From Simmondsia chinensis (Eukaryota; Streptophyta; Magnoliopsida; Caryophyllales; Simmondsiaceae): 64,000 nt of DNA. The position numbers and the translations under genes were made by a program. Location of the stretch: contig JAGTTD010000007.1 in the NCBI GenBank assembly GCA_018398585.1, positions 6,517,320 to 6,581,319 on the forward strand, written 5' to 3'. Positions 1 through 9,543 of this stretch are shown piece by piece. Every line of letters starts with the position of its first letter. Positions within the stretch are counted from its first letter, which is position 1. Below the pieces are notes generated by a model that had not been told where the DNA came from, did not search any database, and saw nothing but the letters and a program-made list of their open reading frames with translations.

Positions 1-660
1 ATCATCAGCTTTTCTTCAATCATAGAACGTAACCAATGATATCTTACATCAATGTGCTTTGTGCGGGCATGATACATGAAATTCTTACTCAGGACTATCA
101 CAGAATACCTCATACTATTTCTATTTCAGACCCAACTCTTGAAGAAACCTCTTCATCCCCAACATTTTCTTCCCTGCTTCAACAACAGCAATGTACTCAG
201 CTTTAGTAGTGGAGAGAGCAACACACTTCTGCAATCTGGACTGCCAAGACACAACTCCCTTTGCAAAAGTGAACAAATACCCCGAAGTAGATTTCCTACT
301 ATCGAGACATCCCGCCATATCGGAATCAGTATACCCTTCAAGAATCGGTCCTAAGCCTCTGAAACTCAAACACTGTTTCGAAGTACCTCCCAAATATCTG
401 AAAACCTACTTGACGACTTCCCAATGAACTTTCCCTAGATTCGAAATAAACCTGCTCACAACACCCACAGCATGAGCAATATCTGGTCTGGCACAAACCA
501 TGGCATATATAAAAGACCCAACATTAGAGGAGTAAGGCATAGATGACATCTCTTCTTTCTCTTTCTTGGTCACAGGACAAAACTGTTTACTCAATTTGAA
601 ATGTGAGGCAAGAGGTGTACTAACTAGTTTAGCACTCTTTATGTTGAACCTATCAAGCAT
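1..660 (-). pseudogene. copia RNase H, 3' end cut by the window
   Basis: Two same-frame open pieces, 406-660 and 121-393, flank a stop near 403. They carry FKLSKQFCP, SNVGSFIYAMVCARPDIAHAVG and GYTDSDMAG..., then the RNase H tail toward YHARTKHIDVRYHW at about 75-20. The first acidic motif of the D-E-D-D set is visible in GYTDSDMAG. The segment runs off the left edge. Confidence 0.88.
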
Positions 661-699
661 CTATTCAACATACTTTTCTTGTGACAACCATAATTTTTC

Positions 700-1512
700 A
701 GCCTCTTTGTCGCGGGTAATCTCCATACCCTAAATTTGCTTCGCTGGACCCATGTATTTCATTTCAGAAGACTTTAACAACTTGTCTTTAAGTCCTCGAA
801 TCATATCTACATCTTGACCAACAATTAGCATATCATCAACATAAAGCAGTAAACTCATAAAATTATCTCCAGTGAATTTCTTTATGTACACACAATGATC
901 TGCAGCAGTTCTCTTGTACCCTTGACCCACCATGAAGGAGTCAAACTTCTTGTACCACTGGCTAGGAGCCTATTTCAAACTATACAAACTCTTTTTCAGT
1001 CTGCAAACCAAGTGCTCTTTACCCTAAACTTCATATTCTTCAGGCTGCTTCATGTAGATCTCCTCTTGCAAGTCACCATGAAGAAATGCAGTCTTCACGT
1101 CTAACTGTTCAAGCCTAATATTCATACTAGCTACCATACCTAGTATCCCTCGAATGGAACTCATCTTCACAAATAGAGCGAAGATCTCATCAAAATCAAT
1201 CCCTTTTCTTTTGATTGAACCCTTTTACCACCAAACGAGCCTTATGTTTCACAACTTGATCACCATTCTTTTTCAGCTTGAACACCCACTTGTTCTAAAG
1301 TGCTTTTCGACCTTAAGGAAGATCAACCAACTCATAGGTTTCATTCTCTGTAAAGGATTCATTTCTTCGTCCATGGCTTTCACCCAATTGTCCTTGTCTT
1401 CGTGATTCTCCACTTCTTGGTAGCTCTCTAACTCCACCTCATCAGTAAAACAAATATAATCAGAACTGGAATGCCTCGTAGACAGTCGACGCTTTTTATG
1501 AGACCTTCTCAC
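700..1512 (-). pseudogene. copia reverse transcriptase, degenerate
   Basis: The RT start is in 1273-1512 (DNWVKAMDEEMNPLQ, aligning with the usual W..AM..E...L). The active-site segment is in 730-933 (LLLYVDDMLIVGQD, with the YVDD box intact). The section between them, about 930-1270, is frame-broken but still carries family words on the minus strand. RNase H continues at 660-1 in the same frame after stops. Confidence 0.88.
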
Positions 1513-1677
1513 CTGAGGCTCAGCAGTAACTGGTTGGGGGCTAGCTCCCCTTGATCAACACCATCTATACCTGGAGCATCATCCACTGCAACTGGCTTTG
1601 TGTTATTCTTGAGTTTTGTCCCATCATAAGCCTACTCTTCATCTGTGGAACCTGGTGAAGAGGAAGTCGATGTAGTC

Positions 1678-2667
1678 TCAGCAATACCACTGGGAGCACT
1701 CTGACTTTTCAAAATTAGCCATGTTCTCATGTTCATGAAACACGACATTTCTACTTCTCACGGCCATTTTTTTCACAGGGTCCCATAATCTGTAACTGAA
1801 CTCCTCATCATCATATCCTACAAATATGCACGGAGTGGATTTACTGCCAAGCTTCGATCTCTGTTCCTTTGGCACATGCATGGAGGCTTTAAATCCAAAT
1901 ACCTTCAAATGAGAATAAGAAACGTCTTTTCCTGTCCACAATCTCTCTGGAATTTCAAAGTTCAAAGGAACTAATGGAGCTCTATTGATGATGTACACAA
2001 CAGTATTCACAGCTTCACCCCAAAATGCCTTAGGCAACTTTGACATTCTGAGCAAACATCTAGTTTTCTCCACAATGGTTCTATTCATCCTTTCTGCGAC
2101 ACCATTGTGCTGAGGAGTACCTAGTTATGTTCTTTCATGGAAAATCCCTTGCTTCTTACAGTACCTTTTGAAATCTCGGCTAACGTACTCTCTCCCATTG
2201 TCAGCTCAACATCCCTGTCTATCTCTCCACCATAGCGTGAAACTGCTAAAAAACTTCAAATACCTGGCTTTTGGATCTCAAACATAACAACTAAGTTTTT
2301 CGTGAAGCATCATCAATAAAAGTAACAAATATTGATTTCCTCCTAGAGGCTCCACCTCTATAGGACCACATACATCAGAATATATCAATTCAAGCTTATT
2401 TTGTTTTCGTTTCAACTATTTACCAAAACTGACTCTATGTTGCTTACTTAACAAACAATCATTACAAAGGTTCAGTAATTTACCTTCAACTGAAGGAATG
2501 AAGCATTTTTTAGCCAATATCTGCAACCCTTTCTCACTGGCATAAGCTAGCCGTCTATGCCACAAATTCGGTGAAGTATCATCCTCGGTCGCGTTTAATT
2601 CACTATTGCACACTGTCACATGTGTCTTGTATAGTGAACAACAAAGCTGTCCTTTGGCAACTATCAA
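1678..2667 (-). pseudogene. copia integrase (HHCC and C-terminal parts), degenerate
   Basis: The zinc-binding HHCC part is in 2416-2667 (NLWHRRLAY ... LCNDCLLSKQHRVSF). The C-terminal part is in 1678-2088: TRCLLRMSKLPKAFWGEA, then INRAPL, LKVFGF and CIFVGYDDEEFSYRLWDP, all typical of copia integrase. The catalytic core between them (about 2090-2410) is broken by stops and frame changes. It would insert the element cDNA if intact. Confidence 0.85.
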
Positions 2668-3112
2668 TGACCCCTTGGTGAGCTTTCATTTTCCATCATC
2701 AGGATGATGAGTATAACCTTCCTTGTCCAGAACATTCACAGAAATCATATTAAGGCGCAATTCAGGGATATGTCGCACATTTTTCATCACAAGGGTTCAA
2801 TAACTTACCTTCAAGTGAAGGAATGAGGGATTCTTTAGCCAATATCTGCAATCTTTTCTTACTGGCATAAGCTAGCCGTCTATGCCACAAATTCGATGAA
2901 GTATCATCCTTGGCCGCGTTTAATTCACCATTGCACACTGTCACATGTATCTTGTATAGTGAACAACAAAGCTGTCCTCTAGCTACTATCAATGACCCCT
3001 TAGTGAGCTTTCATTTTCCATCACCAAGATGATGAGTATAACCTTCCTTGTCCAAAACATTCACAGAAATCATATTAAGGCGCAATCCAGGGATATGTCG
3101 CACATTTTTCAG
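2464..3112 (-). repeat. Tandem duplication (2 x about 323 bp) inside copia pol
   Basis: 2464-2785 and 2789-3112 are direct repeats, about nine-tenths identical by eye. Each encodes the GAG-pre-integrase region, and the shared words CCSLYK, HVTVCN, ELNA and NLWHRRLAYAS appear in both. The junction lies just after CACATTTTTCA. The integrase continues only from the copy nearer 2464, so the other copy interrupts the polyprotein. Confidence 0.9.
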
Positions 3113-3330
3113 AGTAATAGTGCAACCAGTACTAGTCTGTACACGGATATCCCCAATCTCAATGATCTTAGCAACACTATTGTTACCCATTTCACAGTAC
3201 CAAAGTCACATGTTTTGTACGTAGAAAAATATTCTCTCTTGAGAACACAATGATAAGAAGCACCATAATCAACAATCCATTCAACATCAGGATAACTTAT
3301 ATGATTGCACTCACCATGAGCACATAACAA
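3109..3330 (-). pseudogene. copia aspartic protease, active site altered
   Basis: The segment reads ...DVEWIVDYGASYH..., aligning with the copia protease start W-[IL]-[IV/L]-D-[ST]-G-A-[ST]-x-H. The catalytic D-S/T-G-A is D-Y-G-A here, a Ser/Thr-to-Tyr change expected to inactivate the enzyme. The later part keeps the YFSTY wording of the family. The frame is interrupted shortly afterwards at the boundary of a tandem duplication. Confidence 0.8.
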
Positions 3331-3419
3331 TTTTCCTGGTGATCATTATCATCACATGTCACTGCAGTTACAGTTTGTTTATCAGCTGCCTTATTCTGAC
3401 TCGTTTAACCTTTATGTTC

Positions 3420-4156
3420 TTTCTTCAGAAGAAAACAATCTCTTCTCAAGTGTCCAGTTTTATGACAATGCCAGCACTCTGGTCTATCTCCCCTGGACTT
3501 AGAGCTGCCCTTGGAGTTATGACGCCCCTTAGGCCCTTTACTCTTACTTCTACTCAAGTTTCCGTAATAAGTACCTGCGCATCAGCACCCATCTCTTTTC
3601 TCCTCATCTCCTCATTGAACAGGCAATCTTTTACGGTACTCAAAGCCAACTTTCCATCAGGAGCTGAGTTAGTAATAGTTACCACCAAGGTCTCCCAACT
3701 ATCAGGTAGAGAACTCAAAAGGAACAAAGCCTGCAACTCATCATCAAGAGTAATTTTCATAACAGTCAACTGGTTAATAACATCCTGAAATTCATTCAAG
3801 TATTCGGCCATTGATCATCCCTCTTTCAATTTAAAGTTGACCAACTTCTTAATCAAAAAAGCCTTATTTCCTGGAGTCTTTCTCTGCTACCAACTCTCTA
3901 GACTTTTTCATAATGTCTTCGCATTAGTCTCTTGTGATATATAGTGAAAAATACTTAAATCTACCCATTGTCTAATTGTCCCAAGAGTTTTTCTATTCAG
4001 TTTCTCCCATTCTTTGTCTGTCAATTTTTTCAACCTACCACTATCACCCCCAATTGGGTCATGTAAATCTTTACAAAAAAATAGGTCTTCTATCATTGGC
4101 TTCCAAATTGAATAATTTTTACCGGTCAATTTTATCTTACCACTAGTACCATCCAT
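3420..4156 (-). pseudogene. copia gag (capsid and zinc knuckle), degenerate
   Basis: The ATG at 4156 opens a typical copia gag start (MDGTSGKIKLTGKNYSIWK; the YSxWK motif is usual). The UBN2-type middle follows at 3811-3554 with the words LFLLSSLPDSWETLVV. A CCHC zinc knuckle is at 3435-3476, read as CWHCHKTGHLRRDC. The capsid pieces share a frame, with a stop between them, and protease continues in another frame. The product would package element RNA into virus-like particles, but this copy cannot make a full protein. Confidence 0.85.
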
Positions 4157-4183
4157 TATTATTCACTCTAATAATGAACCCTA

Positions 4184-4195
4184 GCTCTGATATCG
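4184..4195 (-). other. Primer binding site of the first copia element (degenerate)
   Basis: On the minus strand the bases next to the LTR read GATATCAGAGC, matching the initiator tRNA-Met primer site TGGTATCAGAGC at nearly all positions. It lies 3 bp from the LTR end. This fixes the element's orientation and its LTR boundary. Confidence 0.7.
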
Positions 4196-4198
4196 CCT

Positions 4199-4822
4199 TG
4201 TTGGAGTCTAGACACCTAAACCCGAATCCAATTGACCTCCCAAGCCAATAGTAATGATAGATATAAATCACATGGCACACCAATATCACCAAATACCAAT
4301 GACAAAATAAATAAGTGAAAATTAAATCAACACCAGATATGACGTGGAAAACCCTCCAGAATAGAAGGAAAAACTACGGGGCAGACCGACAGCAAAATCC
4401 ATTATAGAAAATAGCAATTATAACGTTTATGATTTTAAGATGTTTGCCCTGACTTGAAACCTAAAAGCAAATTGAGCGATACAGGATTACCTCCTTAGGC
4501 CTGACAATAATTGATACTCCCGATCAGTTCACTCCAAAGAACGCCTAGAAAACTCGCTCCAAATTGCTCCACGATCGAAACCCCGATCTCCACTGAAAAC
4601 TTCGAACTTTCTCGTTGACGTATTCAATCTTCGCCGCTGAGCTTCTCGCTTTTTTTTCGTTTTTGTGGAGCTGGACGTCACTTTTCTTATGCACATATAT
4701 ACAAACCCTAAGGAAACAGGTCATGGTCTAACTCTTTAGCCCATCTATTAATTCTTTTGATTTAACTCAAAAACAATTTATAACTTATGGGCTGGACTAT
4801 AGTACATGTAATGTACCCCACA
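4199..4822 (-). repeat. 5' LTR of the first copia element
   Basis: Read on the plus strand the block starts TGTTGGAGTC next to the primer site and ends ACCCCACA, giving the TG...CA ends expected of an LTR, about 624 bp. A TATA-rich stretch near 4690-4705 (TATATATG on the minus strand) could be the LTR promoter. The outer boundary at 4822 is inferred from the CA end only, because the second LTR is not in the window. Confidence 0.65.
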
Positions 4823-5800
4823 CTTTTCTTATGGTGAATTAATTGTCGATGGAAAAAATGATTGGTATCTTTTATTTAATGAACAAAAAGAAACTATTAT
4901 GTTTATTTTTTTCGATAATTAGCAACAAAGTCGCAATACAAAATAGGCGCCTCATACAAGCGAAACTTGAGTTAACCAATATTAACGCGGGGGTCAAAAC
5001 ATAAACAGAAGCAATACAACAGACCAAATAAAAATCGAATTAAAGAAGACATTATGTTTATTGATTTGACAAATCAAGTGTCAGATTTATTAGACTTAAA
5101 TTACATTAAATATTCCTGAAGCTTATTTAAATACTTCAAAAATCAAATGATTAATAAATTAACATTTATTAATAATAATAAATTAACATTTATTAATAAT
5201 AATAAATAATAAAATTTTTGGATCCACATATTTTTCGATAATTGAAAAAAAAAAATTAATCCCTTATAACTAGAGTTGAAAAGTTGAGTTATTTGACCAG
5301 CGAATTTACTGGTGCAACTCCTGATTCAGAAGGGGGGGGGAACAAACGATACTCTATGCCATAAAATAGATAAATAGTTGTCCAAATTTGCGATAATTTA
5401 TGAACAAATGCCAAAAATAACAATCTCAAAAGCAATACCTTAGAGCCTTTCATTTTGGTAAGACAACAAAGCTAATCTCTACATCAACTTCCTTGATTTG
5501 TATTTCATTCTACAATAAAGGAAGTTGCATTATTGTATGTCTTCATTTGGGTAAGTCTTGATCTAAATTTTGGTGAGTAATGTTGCATAATTCGAGTGCA
5601 TGTTAGAGTATAAAATTATCTATGCATTTAGTTTGTAGTTTCGGCTTGTTTGGTATGGTTTTTTGCTTATAGTTGATAGTTTTTTTATAATCTAAAAATT
5701 GGGTTTTGAAAATGATTTTTTCTTGTTTTGGTTTCTATTTTTAGTTTTGGCTCAAATAAAGAAAATTTATAAACAATATCAAAAATAAGAAAAAATCATC
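4823..5800. other. AT-rich intergenic DNA, no gene seen
   Basis: No coding region or recognisable domain. A short direct duplication of an AATTAACATTTATTAATAAT unit is at about 5153-5210, and a run of ten G lies near 5332. A stretch at 5640-5800 (TTTGGTATGG followed by T-rich, self-complementary sequence) resembles a decayed MITE, but its ends are not clear. Confidence 0.6.
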
Positions 5801-5807
5801 TACTATA

Positions 5808-5880
5808 GAGTCGGTTTCGAAAATAATGTTGAAAAATAAAAAAAATAATGCTGAAAAAAAAAATTCCAAATCTACTGTTT
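5808..5880 (+). repeat. Solitary copy of the arm of the 6483-7065 inverted-repeat element
   Basis: It begins GAGTCGGTTTCGAAAATAAT and runs through two A-rich tracts to ATTCCAAATCTACTGTT, matching the left arm at 6483-6560 closely. No partner arm follows, so this is a broken or solo copy. Confidence 0.7.
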
Positions 5881-6482
5881 CCATCCTAGCTGAACTTCAG
5901 ATTTGCTATGACCAATTCCATGTAAAATTTTGCAATGAAATTATTTTTCTTAATCAAATAAAAAATTATCGAAGAAAGTAAATTCTAGTTAGAAAACTAT
6001 CTAAGGAGTTAATATTTTCTGGAAGGAAAATTACTTGTATCCAACTAATTGAAAACTTGCTCAAGAAAATGCTAACTAGTTATATGAAAGAAAATGCTTT
6101 ATTTACACAATTTTGATACCATTTGATTGTTTTCCTTATGGTCAATTTACTTATATCATGTATGTTGTGTTCGTGATCTGATTATCTTAAAAGCTAAAAC
6201 TATTAGGCGAAAGTCTAGAAATAGTTTTATATTATAAGATGCTTTCTCACTTGAATGTCCACTTTAAGCGTGAATAATGTACATGTCCTTCTCATACTAT
6301 GTGCTTGGATTATATTAATATTAAGCGCAGAGTATGTCGGAATCCAAACTTGAAGCAACAAGACTTGGATACCATATTTAAAAAAAAAAAAAAAAAAAAA
6401 CTATCTCCAAACTTTGGGCCAATTTAATATAACTTTATGTTTGTTGTTCTAGTTTTTGACAAACTAAAAGCCATATAGTAGA

Positions 6483-7065
6483 GAGTCGGTTCCGAAAATA
6501 ATGCTTAAAAATAAAAAAATAAAAAAAATAATGCTGAAAAAAAATAATTCCAAATCTACTGTTGAACCGTGTTTATAGAAGGCGGTTATAGTAAACCGCG
6601 TCACAGAAACGCATTTCAACTAAAACAAAACCGCGTGCCGTTTTCTACACTAAACCGCATCACCAAGACGCGGTTATACTTACTCAAAACCGCGTCTTCA
6701 CCATGCGGTTTACCATGAAGTAAACCGCGTTCTTGGGACGCGGTTTATGGGCGTTCCCCCTCCCCTCTCCTCGGCTGTCACCGCCTCACTATAAAACCGC
6801 GTTTTATTAACGCGGTTTATTCACGTAAACCGCCTTTTTGTAATGCGGTTTATTTTATTGTGAACCGCGTTTTGTGAATGCGGTTTATTCAAATATAAAC
6901 CGTGTTTTGTAAAAGCGGTTTTATGTTATTTTAAACGCCTCACATTGACGCGGTTTAGTATAGCCGTATTTTATAAACGCGGTTCAATATTAGATTTGGA
7001 AATTTTTTTTTTTAGCATTATTTTTTTATTTTTTTATTTTTGAACATTATTTTCGGAGCCGACTC
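6483..7065. mobile_element. Non-autonomous inverted-repeat DNA transposon with a CCGCG dyad array
   Basis: The left arm (from GAGTCGGTTCCGAAAATAAT) and right arm (ending ATTTTCGGAGCCGACTC) are inverted copies of about 80 bp. They include an A/T tract, an AATAATGCTGAAAAA motif and ATTCCAAATCTA. The interior, about 6560-6985, holds more than fifteen AACCGCGT / ACGCGGTT half-sites, mostly as dyads such as AACCGCGTTTTATTAACGCGG. There is no open reading frame. Arrays like this occur in subterminal regions of plant CACTA elements, but the ends are not the usual CACTA, so the superfamily is undecided. No target duplication could be fixed. Confidence 0.75.
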
Positions 7066-7101
7066 ACAAAATAGCATGATTTTTTCTTTCCTCACAGGAA
7101 G

Positions 7102-7417
7102 TGCATGTTTGGCCGTGCGTTAAAGGAGCCAAAAAAAAAAAAGAGAAAAAAATGCTTTTTAACCCAAAAAAGTACTCTCTTAAGTTTTCAAGGGTGTTTG
7201 GTCAATACGTATAAGCATTTTTAAATGAAAATCAAAATTTATATTCTAATTTTAAGGCAAAAAAAAAAAATAAGTACCACATCTTTAAAATGGAATTAGA
7301 AGCGGAATCAGAAATTTTTACTCGAAAACTATCACCACTTATAATTTTGACAAGTGATTCTAAGGAAAGTGATTTATAAAAAAAAAAATAGTAATCTCAT
7401 AGCATGGCCAAATAGAC
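7102..7417. mobile_element. Possible MITE (GCATGTTTGGCC ends)
   Basis: The left end GCATGTTTGGCCGTGC and right end GCATGGCCAAATAGAC are partly inverted around an AT-rich interior without coding capacity. Plant hAT-type MITEs often begin with a GTTTGGCCA-like word. The match is short, and the superfamily and exact borders are uncertain. Confidence 0.4.
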
Positions 7418-7599
7418 TCGAAGTCAGTTTCTTCCATATGGAGGATTCCAATCATGTGATCAACTGGTTAAAATTAAGCAAAAAGTGACCGTCTCTTACA
7501 TAACAACAAAATTGGGTCTAACTATTAAAATTTTCAAAGAAAGAAATTATAAAGGAAAGAAATTAAAAAAATGATGGAAAAAATGTGACCGTCCCTTAT

Positions 7600-7798
7600 A
7601 CTCTCATGCTGTTATGCTATTATGCTTTATGCTTGATGTTTGTAGGCTGCTATGGTTTTGTGCTTCTCAGGTTGCGGAAACAGCCTTCCTTTAGGGTAGC
7701 ACTCCGAAGGGGCAAGGCTGCGCACGTCCCTCCCCCCAGACCCTGCATATGTGGGAGCCCTCAAGGCATTGGGTCAGTTATTATTGTTGTTGTTGTAG
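7600..7798 (+). repeat. 5'-truncated RTE LINE (or SINE) tail ending in (TTG)n
   Basis: From CAGGTTGCGGAAACAGCC at 7668 to TTGTTGTTGTAG at 7798 the sequence matches the 3' end of the RTE LINE at 41735-41879. Shared words are AAACAG, GGGTAGCACTC, AAGGCTGCG, ACGTCC, CCAGACCCTGC and GGGAGCCCT. The 7600-7667 head is unlike the 5S-derived SINEs, so a truncated LINE is the simplest reading. A 74-codon frame across it (7585-7809) is not a gene. Confidence 0.75.
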
Positions 7799-8640
7799 TA
7801 AGTAGCTAGAGAAAGGTTATAAAAGAAAATAAGATGTAGAGATAGGGAGTGATATAGAATAGAGAGCATTAGTTTTGCGCTTCAGGGCATTTTTCTTCAA
7901 ACTTCTCTCTTATTTTCGAGAGGATTAAAGATTACTAAGCTTAATTAGCTCTTCTTAGTATTGTGTAATGTTTTCATGTTACTTTTTTCCATAGTCTACA
8001 ATCATAATAAAATGTACCATATTTTTTTTCTTAAATTTATAATATCGGTACTCTAAAGTTTGAGTATTTATCATTTAAAATACTGGCTTGTGTGTGTATA
8101 ATGAAGTGCCCTCGATGTCTAAAAGTTTCTTCCTCTAGGTACCCTTTTACTAGAATCTAGGGGGTCTTTGGTCAGAATTCGGTAAATTTTCACCTGAACA
8201 TGTTATATGATTCTAACAATATGTGTGCCACGTACACACTTTTCATGAATGTTCACCAATTACCTTCAAAGCTTTTGGGATTCTGGTGAATGGTATCAAT
8301 ATACTGCGAGAATCATGTCATGTAAGTATTTTCCAACAAAGAACACAAATTTAGATGAAGCCTATATGTTACCAGAATCAATTCACAATTTACCATTATG
8401 AACAAAATTAACACGATTTGGGTAGAAGGTATCTAAATGATAAAATGTAAAAAATGAAGAAGAACAGAAAAAGAAAAATAGGAAATGAAAGAAGGAAAAC
8501 GAAAACGAAAAAAGAGGAAAAGAAAAGGAAAAAAATATGTACTAAAAGAAAAAAATATATGATTTTGGGTTAGATTTGAGTCAGCTTTATTATCCAAATT
8601 TGTTTCAGATTTGAATTTTTATTTTGAACTAGGAAGTGTT
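7799..8640. other. Intergenic, no feature recognised
   Basis: AT-rich DNA upstream of the MRF gene. An A/G-rich tract is at 8450-8545. I see no domain, RNA gene or clear repeat. Confidence 0.5.
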
Positions 8641-8647
8641 GGATTCA

Positions 8648-8656
8648 TTATAAAAA
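8648..8656 (+). promoter_or_regulatory. Putative TATA box of the MRF gene
   Basis: ATTATAAAAAG is followed by G/A-rich leader-like sequence, about 890 bp before the start codon. A plausible untranslated-leader intron fills most of the gap. Its donor could be the GAG|GTACTT at about 9035, and its acceptor TGCTACAG at 9463, 80 bp before the ATG. This is inferred from signals only. Confidence 0.4.
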
Positions 8657-9543
8657 GGGCGCGAGTAAAGAAGTTGAGGAAGAGAAGGCAAAATATATAG
8701 AGTGTGTGATTTTTTGGTGCCTCAATTATTCAGATGTGGAAAAGCGAGAAAATTGATTGAGAGTGTTCTGTTTGTGAGGTTTTATACATGATGTTGGTTG
8801 TGATTGACCCTAGCCTCACAGGAATTGTGCTCAAGTTCTTTAATTAGGGATTTACAACTTTAATCTTTTAGAAGTTGCATTATTAGAGAGTATATAGCTT
8901 TACTGTACGAAAGTGACATTAAGAGGGTTTCCAACTTTATTGTGCAAAAGTTACATTTGGGACGAGAGCTTGCGAGATGTGGTTTTGGAGTTATGATTAG
9001 ATATTACAATTCTCAAATTTTTATGGTGAATGAGGTACTTAATTAAATCCTATAATTTTTCACTGTAGTTTTTTCACATAAAATTTTTTGTTGTTTTATT
9101 TATTTTTTTTTTCCGCTTCTTTTGTGTCTGATTTGTGATTTTTCGAACACTTCTTACGTAATTAATTTCTTCTTTTTTTTCTTCTATATTTTTTTAAGAT
9201 TTAAGACACCCTAAATGCATTATATTTTGTAGTTGCTTTAATACTTCAGAATCTATTTTATTAGGGGCTGCCCTTAATGAGGTATATGGAGTATCAACGA
9301 TTTGCGTCCTTAACTTGTAATCTCTTGTATTGTGGTTTGCATTTCATAATTTATTTAAGAAAAAGGTGGTTATTATTTCTAAGTCTTGGTAGAATGGTTT
9401 TGCACTCTTAACATTCTGAATTTGATATTATTAATTGGCTCCGTATTTTCTCAAATGCTACAGATTGGCTTGAAGAAAACAAGTAGTCAGAATCTGATAT
9501 TGGTTTAGAGGCCAAAGAAAAGCGAGCGAAATAGAAGCGTGCA

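Larger units (their letters stand above)
1..4822 (-). mobile_element. Ty1/copia LTR retrotransposon (Tork/Tnt1-like), cut by the left window edge
   Basis: Seen on the minus strand, in order: LTR (4199-4822), degenerate tRNA-Met-type primer site, gag with a CCHC knuckle, protease, GAG-pre-integrase, integrase, reverse transcriptase with YVDD, and RNase H running to position 1. The order protease-integrase-RT-RNase H is the Ty1/copia order. The wording of the RT/RNase H region (for example GYTDSDMAG, KSTSGYLF, CVALSTTKAEYIA) fits the Tnt1/Tork group. Frame changes and stops break the polyprotein, so the copy is dead. The 3' LTR and therefore the target-site duplication lie outside the window. 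Confidence 0.93.

Noticed and set aside
6483..7065. Assignment to the CACTA superfamily
   Set aside because: The CCGCG dyads are suggestive, but the ends are not CACTA/TAGTG and no 3-bp duplication is evident, so it is left unclassified.
7585..7809. A 74-codon gene
   Set aside because: It is the translation of an RTE 3' tail with its (TTG)n end.
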